The translations under genes and the position numbers were made by a program. Below are positions 37,110 through 47,471 of a stretch of DNA of 64,000 nucleotides, one piece after another. Source of the DNA: Mortierella sp. BCC40632 (taxonomy: Eukaryota > Mortierellomycota > Mortierellomycetes > Mortierellales > Mortierellaceae); contig WAEK01000029.1 of NCBI GenBank assembly GCA_011634665.1, forward strand, positions 1-64,000. Direction: 5' to 3'. The notes beneath the pieces are model-generated. The model saw only the letters and a program-made list of their open reading frames with translations, had not been told where the DNA came from and made no database searches. Each line of letters opens with the position of its first letter. Within the stretch, counting starts at the first letter, position 1.

Positions 37110-37177
<68 letters not shown>

Positions 37178-38429
37178 CATGATGCCCCATTTCATCACCG
37201 TTGGTCCTCCTTCAACCTGACTTGTTGCCCGTTCTTGTTTCATCAATGGACTGCATATCCAACCATGGCGACCTAATATCCACGCGCCAATGATTGGGAC
37301 ATATTGGATTACCTTACATGGACGACAATCCGTGGGACGACTCATGATTGAATTTTCGGTCACATACACCACACCACACCTCCTACTCCTCCTCCTACTC
37401 CTCCTCTCCTTCTTCTTCCTCTTTTAGCCCTTTTCTGTGCCGCCGCTCTGATCTCGTTTCTCAACACGCACACGCCATTGCCCCCTGGGGGACAGTTCTC
37501 GCACGGGTTTCTGGCCTGTGTGATCACCGTTGTCTTTTCACTCGTGGTGGCCATCATGCTCACAGTGGACTGGTGGCGAGGCTTCCCCTCTGCAGGACTA
37601 TCAGCAACGTTAAAGGCATTAATTATATCCTCATTTGTCATGACCAGTGTCATCATCATTGGAGCCGCCATCTATTCATCTCTCGAAGGCTGGACATTTG
37701 ACGACGCCGTCAACTTTTGTATCGTGTCATTCGCCACAATTGGTAAGGAAAGGAGAGAGAGAGTCTATGTCGAGGCAGCAGGACAGCAGCAGGGTCTAGT
37801 GTAGGGGCAGTAACTCATCCCACCCATCCCCCTCACTTGCCCTAACGCCATTGCGCCCCTTTTTTGAATTGATTGTTCGTTTGCTCCGCTACTACTTGGA
37901 CTATATCTCACAAATCTTTTTCTTCTTCTTCTTCTTCTTCTCCTTCTTCTTCTTCGTCGTCGTCTCTCTCTCTCCTGTACAGGATATGGAAACCTCAGTC
38001 CAAAGACTCAGGCGGGACAGATCATCTTTTTCTTTTATGGGCTCTTGGGCATCAGCTGTCTCGGATTCTTTGTCGTCTCCCTCCGCAATGCTGTCATCGA
38101 GCAGTTCCAGTGGCGTCTGATCGAACGTTTCTCCAAACCAGCACACTTGACCCGAGTCCAGACACGTATGTCAGCCAAAGACATCTCCTTCCCCATGGCT
38201 CGACTCGAGGAGGAGGAGATGGTCAAGCGACTAGTGAAGCGCAAGATGATTATGCGAATGGTCGGCATCTGGATTGTGATGTGGTTCGGAGGTGCTGGTG
38301 TCTTTTGTGCATTCGAACCCTGGACCTTTCTCCAGTCTCTTTATTTCTGCGTGAGTCTTTATTTCCTTCTTTTGGTTTTAGCATCGGGACTAGTGGCGGC
38401 GGGATGGATGGAAAATACTTCTTTGCCTT

Positions 38430-38466
<37 letters not shown>

Positions 38467-41328
38467 TGGTGATGATGATGATGATCTCACTACTGACTGG
38501 ACTTTAACCTTTCTTTCTTTCTTTAATAGTTTGTGACTCTGACAACCATTGGCTTTGGAGATTACGTCCCTGAGGAACCTGGATCGATCGAGTTTTGGAA
38601 CGTCTATGTGTTTGTTGGCCTTGCAGTCTTTGCCTATATCCTTTCGCTCTCCTCCGAGTCCATGGCAACCCATATCCACCTCGTGGACGATCAGGACGAG
38701 GACGATGACGCAGACATGTATGGCTGGGAGCGGAACGAAGATCCAAATGCTCCTCTAACAACACGAAGTGGTATCCTTGGACTTGAAGGCCTCAAATGGC
38801 TGCAGCATCAACAACAACAACACCAACAACAACAACAACAGATCCAGGTTGGACAGGATCTCGATGGCATTACAGACTTGGAAGGAAAGCATTCCAATGG
38901 AATAATGATCAACAACAGCTCCTATAGTCTGGATGGCGATCAAGGTGAAAGTTCTATCAACATTGCACGCTCTCGGTCCAAACGCAAGAACTCTTCTGGA
39001 AGGATCTTGACTGTCACTGCCAAGGAAAGGAGACAAATGCTTCAAGCCGAGTATTATGCAGCTCACTCTTTGCCTTCGACGATCCGCTTTGTGGATACAA
39101 AAGGTGTTCCCCACCAAAGAGTCATCAACCGAGGATTTACTATTTCGGAATCTCCATCTGGAGCAGGACCCAGTCAGGGTGGCGACAATGGAAACGGAAC
39201 TCTGCCTTATCCTAATCGTTCAGAGACCATGAACCATTATGGAACTGTTGGATACATGGGTACGATTGGAAGAAACGACCTTGGTAACCTGAGTCGTGTT
39301 GGAAGAGGACTTCGGAGCCAACTGAATGCTCGAGGTGTGGGTGTCGCTCAGCACGGGACCATGTATGGCGCGGGAAGTCTGCCCATTTCCAATATCGTCC
39401 AGACAAACCGGTTGCAGCATCAGCCTCGCATCAAGTTTGACTCTCCCAAAGGAAGTGTTCACAGCACAACCCATGCTCATCCGGATGGTAGGGGTGAAAC
39501 AGAAAGCAACCGTCGTCCTGGAGGTCCGGATTATATTCCTTCATGTATAGATGTCTTTAGGAACGGTACCTTGGAGCAACAGCGAGCTCAACAGCTTCAG
39601 CAACAACAACGAGCCAATGGAGAAGGTTCCTCGTCTCAACACAGATTCATGCGACCAGTGTTGGGTCGAACACGCTCGAATAGTTGGGATTCAACTGCCG
39701 CTGCTGCACATGTACCTGGACCTTCTCAGACAGATGTTCATCGCTGGTTAGCTGAGGATGCAGGTGCTCTACCAGGACCGAACCTTCGTCTCGATCATCA
39801 CAGTAATGTGGGCACCTCTCAATCTGGAATGGATAGGCTGGGTCAGTCTGATTCGACTTTTGCCACTTCAGGCTTGCTAAGGATGAGCCCTAGCACTGCA
39901 GATTCAACACGGGTGTCGAGTCCGAATGTAGACTCTCCTGCTCCATCTTCGTTTGAGGCCTCGAGTCCCTTCCAGTCTCCGTCGATCAAAGAAAAATCGA
40001 GTCTGTTGGGTCATGCTAGCCGACCTTCGACCTCCATGTTTTCGGCAGAACCTTCACAAATGACAGATGAAGAAGAAGAGGCATTCCAGGCTCGTCGGGT
40101 TGAACATCAGAGTCCTAGACATACACCTGGCCCCCTGTCTTCCTTCTCGACTTCTTCCTCATCAAGACCATCGGGGGTGACCACAGTCCCATCTCTTGAA
40201 TTGATCATGCCAACACCTCCATCGTCCCGAGAGCCAGCTATCTCTCCGTTGGACCAAACACCGGGGCTGTATATGGGAGGAGGACCTGGGGCTAACTATG
40301 GACCACATGCGTATGGAGTTCCATTCCCAGGATCTAAAAATGGTTCGATCTTTGATCAAGACTCTGATTCAGAGGAAGAGGCAACGTCGGCGATGGATCT
40401 TTCGGGAGCCTCTATGTCTGGACCACGTCTTGGGCTGAGTACCAACATTCCTGACCAGGCACCCAATCGTGGACAGCAACAACAACAACAACAGCAACCA
40501 CAACAACCACATCAACAAAGATCCCGACCGGTGTCACCTCCTGTACTACCCTTGTCCACATCAGTGTCCCCACCTTTGCCTTCCTCCACATTCCTAAGTG
40601 GTCCACCACCGACGTCGACCGGTTCCTTGTCGTCCTTGCCTCAACAGTTGCAACAACATTTCAATCGACCACTCCAATCTAGATCTGGACAGAGTAGTGC
40701 GGCCGCATCCCCCTCGGGGTCACGTTCCAATTCTAGGGCGCCCTCAGTGTTGATGTCGATCTTTGATGATCCTCATTTGGGATCGAATCCTTCTTCGAGA
40801 AATGTTTCGAGAACCAATTCGTTGACTCAGAGTCAGATTCAATCGATGGGATCCACGCCTGCGTTTTCGAGACAAGGATCGAGTAGTGGAGGGATGATAG
40901 CGCCACCACCACCGCAGCTTTCATCTTCATCATCGTCATCCTCTGTCGTAGCGGCGCTTCCACCGTTGCCACCTTCGAGTTCGTCATCGAATAATGTGAT
41001 GACTGCGGCAATGTCTTTGAATTCTGGACCAAGGGGGTCGACGGATTCGACTGCGCTTTCGAGAAGGAGTTCAAATCAGAACCTAGTAATGACTTCACCT
41101 ATGATGGCGACGGAACCAGAAGAGATTGGACCGTTGGACGAACGACGGGATCCAGAGACGATTGCACATTTTGAGGACAACGTGGACTTGAACCTTGTGG
41201 GGCTTCATCCACAACAAGTGATGGAAGCTCGAAGACGACGAGAAGAATTGTGGAGACGAGAAAGGGAATTGGAGGCGAGACTTGCTAGTTTGGGAGCCAA
41301 AGGAAGAGGTGTTCAACAGGATCCGTGA
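36117..41328 (+). CDS. TOK1: TOK-type two-pore outward-rectifier K+ channel, 4 exons, 1,396 aa
   Basis: Plasma-membrane potassium channel of the fungal TOK family (eight membrane segments, two pore loops). Exons: 36117-36825, 37428-37742, 37983-38350, 38530-41328. Residues 1-140 are a hydrophilic N-terminus. Segments follow at about 150-170, 197-217, 238-250, 263-285 and 298-322; pore loop 1 has the filter TIGYGN (340-345), split by an intron; then a segment with IIFFFYGLLGISCLGFFVVS, a cytosolic linker rich in Arg/Lys/Glu, a segment MVGIWIVMWFGG, pore loop 2 with filter TTIGFGD (469-475), and the last segment YVFVGLAVFAYILSL. The remaining 880 or so residues form a disordered tail rich in Gln, Ser and Pro, with poly-Gln runs and acidic patches (DQDEDDDAD). 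TOK proteins such as yeast Tok1 (691 aa) are far shorter, so the tail is unusual. The tail ends in a charged helix with repeated RRRE. Confidence 0.94.
37111..37174. repeat. (CT)n microsatellite in TOK intron 1
   Basis: About 32 pure CT units on the coding strand, within the 602-base intron 36826-37427. A second pyrimidine run (CTTCTT units, 37918-37955) precedes exon 3. Confidence 0.95.
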
Positions 41329-41390
41329 GGATAGTGGATAATGTTTAGAAGAGGAAGAAAAGGGGGAGGGGGGGAAGAGAGCGTTTAGTG

Positions 41391-41433
<43 letters not shown>

Positions 41434-41669
41434 TACATTAGCTAGTAGTAATGGTTAGGTAACTCTTTCCACTTTCAATTTTTTTTTTTTTCTTTTATTG
41501 CTATTCCTATTCCTATTCCTGTTCTACACCCCCCCAACCCCTAAACATCAAAAGTGTCATTAAAGTAGTGGTTCCTCCTCCTTTGAGGGGAGGAGGAGGA
41601 GGAGAGTAGCTAAACCAGATACTAGGAGTCTGCTCCTCCATATTTTATTTTCTATTCTCGATAATGCCC

Positions 41670-41702
<33 letters not shown>

Positions 41703-42388
41703 AGGAGAGAGAGCATGTGGTGGGGGTGAGGGGGAAGTGTTCCTCTTTTAGGAGGACAGCTGACAAACATGAAAGACAAGAAGCACATTAATTTAAAAAA
41801 AAGAGCAAAAAAAAGAGCAAGCCCAAATTAAATTAAGACAGAGCCTTTTTTTTTTTTTTTTTTTTTTTTGAGCGGGAAAGAAATGCTGTTGAAGTTATAT
41901 TGGAAAAAGGAACAAAAAAAAAGAGTTACAAGCTGTGCTAAAAAGGTGGTGGAGGACAAGACGGACAAAGAAAAAAGTGATGAAAAAGATTTTTTTTCTT
42001 TGGTAGAAATAAAGTGGAGGTGGATGGATATAATTAGGTAAAAAAAGAAAGAAAAAAAGGGGGGGGGCTGAAAAGAAAAAAAAAAAAAAAAAAAAGGGGG
42101 AAGAAAAAGTTCAGGGTATAAGAATGCCATTGTTGTTGTTGCTGTTGACTTTTTTTTTCTTTTTCTTTTTTCTTTTCTTTTCTTTTTTTCTTTTTTTTCA
42201 AGAGAAAGGAGGTGGAGGAGAATTTTTTTTCATACTATCTAAACAAGAGTCTACTGTAACAAAGGGTTGAAGAAAAGAACAAAAAAAACAAAAAAAAAAA
42301 AAACGGCATTGAAGGAAGCAAAATGAAAAAAAAAGAAATTAACCAAGGACAGAAAAGAAAGAAAGAAAGAAAGGGACTTGTGTGTCAT
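41329..42388. other. Convergent 3' region between TOK (+) and PAS-like gene (-)
   Basis: Contains a 35-40 base poly(T) run at about 41393-41432, a second poly(T) at 41847-41870, poly(A) at 42079-42096 and 42291-42303, and CCTATT repeats near 41504-41520. The open frames here are repeat artefacts. It probably holds the 3' UTRs and polyadenylation sites of both genes. Confidence 0.7.
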
Positions 42389-45300
42389 TTAAGACCTCCG
42401 GAATCTCAAAAGCGAAAGAGGTGAACGAGGCAATGCAAGTCGGTTCAAGGTCATATTGGCAACCGCAGGCACTGTGGTCGCATACAAACTCGCAGCCGCA
42501 TTCCCTACTCGACCACCATGTTGTTGTTGTTGTTGCTCCCACCAGTCCACAACCTGGTCAGCAACATCATCCAACTTTTGTTCCAATTGTGCTGGTGGGT
42601 GCTTGGCCACGATACTGCTCTGACTAATCTTGGTACTAATAGTACTTCCAAGACTACTGTTCAATGTCGTCGTCAAGGCCCGTGTACCCACCGAGATGGC
42701 ACGTTGGGCAAACCAACTGTTGCCTACTTGTCGGACCATGCCGTCCAATTGAGGATATTGCTCCTCAAACACCTTGGCCGCTCGTCGGAGTCCCCGCTTC
42801 TGACTGATGGCTGTCTCGGGATGGTCCCCATCGGGCGTCGGGCAAGGTGAGGGCGAAGGTGAAGGTGAAGGTGAGAGAGACGACGATTCGTGCGAGCTAT
42901 CACATCCGAGAATCATATCCTGAATTTGTTGCTGCTGGTCCAGAGTCGAGGTAATGACAAACACCTGGTTACCAGCACTGTCCCTCCGAGAGTCGAACAA
43001 AGGTCTGGTTGGCAGAGTAGAGGGGGATGGAGGAGGCGATGGCTGTTGTTGTTGTTGTTGTTGTGCCGATGGGTGTGATGGCTGTTTCTTGAGGTGTTGT
43101 GGCCTGGTAGGGTCCTGGTGATGAAGTTGGTTGCGTGGAGCAGGAATCCATCCCATGGCAGAGATGGCAAGAGAAACACCCTCGAGCATGCATCGGACGC
43201 TCGTCTCTGCGAGGTACATGCGCCAAGATCGTGCATAATCCTGACTAGAGTGGACCATGTCTGTCCACTGATCCTTTGCCTGCTCCGCCATGGTCGACAA
43301 GGCTGGCCAGGACACGAGCGCCGTCATTCCATTAGGCGAGACAGAAAAGGTGACGGTCAACGTCCGCTGGTCGCTGCCTGTGGTGGTGCGGTGCTGGCGA
43401 TGGTGTTGGGCAACGACCTGGTTGGCCCAAGACTCAAGATCATCCATATCCTCGTCCGGGTTCCGTCCAATCGACTGCAGCTCATGGTGGTGACGATGGT
43501 GATATTCATGGCGATGGCGAAGCTGTGGCGATGGGGGTGGGGGGCGGCGGCGGATTCTGGATGATGCGGATGAAATTGAGGTCAGGTCTGAGATGGAGGA
43601 TGCTCTACTGAGGCTAAGGCTCTCCTCCATAACCATCCGTTTCCTCATTACATCCACCCGGCTCTTCCACTGGTTCGATGGTTCAGCTGCATCCTCCTCG
43701 ATCGCTGCAAGGTCAATTTCGGCGGCAGCAACAGGGACAGAGCCGCGTGATTGAGGGCGCTCCATAGTCAGGTCATCTTCCTCCTCCTCTCCTTCCAACC
43801 CGCGGTGTGGGGACATGGCAAGAGCTTCCCGGGTCGTCAGTTTGTTGAAACGAGGATCGACTTCCTGTAGGTCTTGCATTTCAGACATGGTCAGCGGACG
43901 GACGACAAGTGCAGGACTGCCACTGGAGAGGACACCTGTCACCTCTGTCCAAGCATATCTGGCCTCGAACCTCGAGTTGGCTGGCAAAGAGAATGTTGAG
44001 AGGGAGACGAGGGAGGTTGGGTCAATCCACTCCTCATAGAGCTCTCCCTGGAATTCGATGGTCCGCGGAGGAGGCATCCTTTTGCAGCGTTCCTCAAAAC
44101 CAGCATCCACATCCTCGGAACCATTTAGTTCATTGGCCCGCTCGAGCTCGTCTTCATACTCCTCCAGTAAGCCCTGCTCGAGCGAGTCAATGCGCCAGCG
44201 GACTCTCATTTGCGTGTGGTGTGCTTTACAGACCTTGTCCAGACCCCGGCAGAGCATGGCCAGGTCCTCGGGGTGAACATAGGCCATGACAGACTGACTG
44301 ACCATCCCCTCGACAGCTGTCATCGTATGACCCAGAAATGAAAAGGGCTCATCCGTCCTATCGAGGGCATTGCTTTGGGCTACTTCTTCTTCTGCGCGGC
44401 CGGACGATGGCATCGAGGTCGAGGCCTCGGCAATGACCTCATTTGACGACTGTGCCATCGCCAGCGCATGGTCGATGGTTCCGAACCGTGTTACCTGTAG
44501 GACAAGCAAGCCTGGATCGGCAGCAGTTGTTGGCTCTATCGTTCCAGATGAGGCAGCAGCTTCCGAGGCTGAAACCATGGCGTGCGACTGTTCCTGAGCA
44601 GAAAGAAGAGCGGGAGAGGCAGTGGCGGTGGAAGAAGAAGAAGAAGAGATGGAGGAAGAGAGAAAAGAAGAAGAAGAAGAACAAGAGGCAGAAGAGGTAG
44701 AAGAAAAGGTGCTGATAGTGGTGACAGGGGTGGCGTGGGCGATATTGGCTGTGGCGGTAGAGATGGTAGAGGCGTTGGTGCGGTGGTGCTTTTGGGCGGC
44801 CCGGCGGTGTTCTCGGTCACTGTCCAGATCCGAGTCGTCCAGCTTTACATTTTTCTTGGACTCTACGTCCTCGTTCAGGAGGATGCCCGAGTCCTTGTGG
44901 TGAAGGGTCAGCTGCTGCTGCTTGGCGGAGAGGTCCAGGGCTGGTTTCTTGCGCGTGTGCGACGAGGACGAAATGATGGAAGAAGAGGACGAAGAAGAAG
45001 AGGAGGACAAGGGCAAAGAGGCGCGAATTCCGTGTCTAGCAGCGACAGCAAGGGCATGCAGCTCTGTAATCTCTCGAATATAGACGATTCTAGCCGAAGA
45101 AGGGAAAGGACGAGCGTCGAGTACAGGTGACGAGGGAGTGGAGGAAGAGGGGGAGAAAGTAGAGGGAGAGGAGGAGGAGGAGGAGGAGGGGTGTCGGGGC
45201 GGGGGCTGCTGGAGAAGGTGCTTGTTATGTTGGAGCTGGTGCTGTTGGTTTTGTTGTGGATGGGGAAAATGTTGGGGGTGAGTGCATGCGTGGACAAGAC

Positions 45301-46051
45301 GGTGGGATGGTCGTGGCTGTCCAGTCGACTTTAAGCTCAGATAAGGCGACGAGGATGATGCTGGTGAGGATGCAGGGTGGAGGCGGGTGGAGGGAGAAGA
45401 GGAAGAAGGCGATGGTGATAGTGAAAAAGTGGAAAAGGAATAAGAAGAAGAAGTGGAAGTGGAAGTGGAAGAAGAGGAAGAAGCAGAGGAAAAGGAAGAA
45501 GCGAGAGAGGGAGAAGAGGATGAAAATGCAGAAGGCGGGAGAGAGGCAGATATGGGCAGAATGGCATCTGTGGCGATCGCAAAGCACTGAAAGGCGCCAG
45601 CAGTAGTAGTAGTAGAAGTATCGGTATCGATATTGGCTAGAGTATTGACATTGGCATTGACATTGGCATTGGCCAGTAGAACCTCAGCCACGTCGTGGCC
45701 TCGCAAGGCCGCCAGGGCCGCCGCGTGAGCGCGCGCCAGCGTGGCGGCTTGCTCGTGAAAAGGTGGGTGGGCGGGATGCTCGTGACAGCCATGGTGTGAG
45801 GAGAGGCCGTCTTGTGCATGCTCGTGATTGTTAATATGGCGGACAAGGTTGCTGTCGTGAGCGTGAGCGAGAGCCGCAGCGGGGTCTGCACGACCTGCAG
45901 CTTCTGTGTCGGCGACAGGCCCCAGGAAGTACTCGTCCGCTAGAAACAAGTCGAGAGCTGCAGTGTCCATATCCAGGATCCGATATGGCGGCACGCTCGT
46001 CGTCGTGATGCGGCCGAACGTGCGGAGCGGACAGTCCTCGGCCGTGTGCAT
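42389..46051 (-). CDS. PAS-like domain protein with long Ser-rich inserts, single exon, 1,220 aa
   Basis: A 3.66-kb uninterrupted frame. Near the N-terminus, PPYRILDMDTAALDLF (residues about 21-36) resembles the start of a PAS fold. Its later strands seem displaced beyond a Ser/Pro-rich insert: VYIREITELHALAVAARHG at about 315-335. A second copy has LLVLQVTRFGTIDHALAMA (about 505-525), FSFLGHTM, and SVMAYVHPEDLAMLCRGL (about 587-605), then RVRWRID, all typical of a PAS core, where the HPED step follows the binding pocket. PAS domains sense light, redox state or ligands, or mediate dimerisation. No GATA zinc finger, kinase or bHLH follows, so this is not a canonical White-Collar protein. The C-terminal 200 residues form a separate conserved-looking region (AAKVFEEQYPQLDGMVRQVG). 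Poly-Ser, poly-Gln and His-rich tracts dominate the rest. The domain call is by pattern; the specific function is unknown. Confidence 0.7.
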   Translation of the reverse strand: MHTAEDCPLRTFGRITTTSVPPYRILDMDTAALDLFLADEYFLGPVADTEAAGRADPAAALAHAHDSNLVRHINNHEHAQDGLSSHHGCHEHPAHPPFHEQAATLARAHAAALAALRGHDVAEVLLANANVNANVNTLANIDTDTSTTTTAGAFQCFAIATDAILPISASLPPSAFSSSSPSLASSFSSASSSSSTSTSTSSSYSFSTFSLSPSPSSSSPSTRLHPASSPASSSSPYLSLKSTGQPRPSHRLVHACTHPQHFPHPQQNQQHQLQHNKHLLQQPPPRHPSSSSSSSPSTFSPSSSTPSSPVLDARPFPSSARIVYIREITELHALAVAARHGIRASLPLSSSSSSSSSSIISSSSHTRKKPALDLSAKQQQLTLHHKDSGILLNEDVESKKNVKLDDSDLDSDREHRRAAQKHHRTNASTISTATANIAHATPVTTISTFSSTSSASCSSSSSFLSSSISSSSSSTATASPALLSAQEQSHAMVSASEAAASSGTIEPTTAADPGLLVLQVTRFGTIDHALAMAQSSNEVIAEASTSMPSSGRAEEEVAQSNALDRTDEPFSFLGHTMTAVEGMVSQSVMAYVHPEDLAMLCRGLDKVCKAHHTQMRVRWRIDSLEQGLLEEYEDELERANELNGSEDVDAGFEERCKRMPPPRTIEFQGELYEEWIDPTSLVSLSTFSLPANSRFEARYAWTEVTGVLSSGSPALVVRPLTMSEMQDLQEVDPRFNKLTTREALAMSPHRGLEGEEEEDDLTMERPQSRGSVPVAAAEIDLAAIEEDAAEPSNQWKSRVDVMRKRMVMEESLSLSRASSISDLTSISSASSRIRRRPPPPSPQLRHRHEYHHRHHHELQSIGRNPDEDMDDLESWANQVVAQHHRQHRTTTGSDQRTLTVTFSVSPNGMTALVSWPALSTMAEQAKDQWTDMVHSSQDYARSWRMYLAETSVRCMLEGVSLAISAMGWIPAPRNQLHHQDPTRPQHLKKQPSHPSAQQQQQQQPSPPPSPSTLPTRPLFDSRRDSAGNQVFVITSTLDQQQQIQDMILGCDSSHESSSLSPSPSPSPSPCPTPDGDHPETAISQKRGLRRAAKVFEEQYPQLDGMVRQVGNSWFAQRAISVGTRALTTTLNSSLGSTISTKISQSSIVAKHPPAQLEQKLDDVADQVVDWWEQQQQQHGGRVGNAAASLYATTVPAVANMTLNRLALPRSPLSLLRFRRS

Positions 46052-47433
46052 TATGAAAGAGTTGGTTGGTTGGTTGGTTGGCTGGTTGGTTGACAGACTA
46101 GTAGGATGAATTGTTGGTCGTGCAAGAGAGCAACAACAGGCAGGTGGTGTGGATGTTGTGTGTTGCGAGGATGTGGTGGTGAAGGAGGAGGAAGAGAGTG
46201 GTGGTGGTGGTGGTGTGTGCCTGGGCGTGCCTGGGCGTGTGTTGTTGGGTCAAAGAAGCGTGTGACGTGCGTGCGTGTGTGCGTGCGTGCGTGCTGCGAG
46301 ATGAGGACAACGAATAGGAGATGGAGCGATTTTTTTTTTTCTCTTCTTTTTTTTTTTTCGTTTGTTCTTTGTTCAATGGGTAATGAGAATGAAAAAAAAA
46401 AGGGGGGGGTGAAGTTCGATCTGAGGAGGATGCAAAAGAGGGAGATGAAGAAAGAAAAAAAAAAAAAAATGCAATCAGTACAGTTACAAGGTGGAAGGAG
46501 CGGGACGGGTGTGAAAAGACGGCGCAGGCGAGAGCAGGGTATCGCCGGCTTTATATTGGGATCACTGCAGAGCACTCGTGTGAAGCCCCGAAGGCCTCTG
46601 TTCTTCCTCCTCTTCCTCTTCCTTTTGCCAAATGTTCAGTATGCATTTTGCATGCAGTGGACTCTGGACTCTCTCTCTCTCTCTGTGTCTCTAGTCTAAA
46701 AGGGGCGAAAAAGAGAGTGAGAGATAGAGAGAAGGGGCCGTACCCACATCATCGGCATCGACCCTTGTCCCAGGGCAAAAGGGAGGGAGAGGCAAGCACG
46801 AGCACGAGCACAGCTCGCAGGCCCGCACCAGCGCATGGCCCGTTGGTTGGCCAGTCTACACAAAAAAAAACACACACACACAACATACTGCAGCGCTCTG
46901 GGCAAGGCGAGTCAGTCAGTATGCATGTCGCCGTGTTGCCCATGGTCCTTGAATATGCTTTGTCTGGCTGGTCTTCCACCCCGCAGCCATGGCCGATATC
47001 AGTGCGACGGTATCTTTTTTTCCTTCGGAGGCGCATACAGGTGCAGCATGTCCCCTTTCTCTCTTTCTTTCTTTTTTTTTTTTTTTCTTCTCCTCCGCCG
47101 TTCTCGCTGCGTGCACGTTTTCTTCCCCTTCTCCTGGGGCACAGATGGGCTGACAAGCATTGACATTGACTAAGCAGCTATTGAGAGTGAATAACCTAAC
47201 AAAAGAGCTCGAATGTGGTATGCTGAGAGTGTTTACATTGACATGCACACCATTGGGATGGCCCTTGATTGCATTATTGCATTTTCGCTTCGCTCTTTCA
47301 ATCGACGACGGCCAAGAAGCGATATCCTCATCCCTCTCGCGTGCGCAATGCCTACTTTTGCTGAATGCCAGATTCCTGCCAGCACTCCTTCCGCTCTGTC
47401 CCCTATGTGTCTCTCTGTTAACCCCTATCTCAT

Positions 47434-47471
<38 letters not shown>

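Noticed and set aside
42389..46051. PAS-like protein considered as White-Collar-1 photoreceptor
   Set aside because: No GATA zinc finger and no flavin-binding LOV motif (GxNCRFLQ type) is visible.
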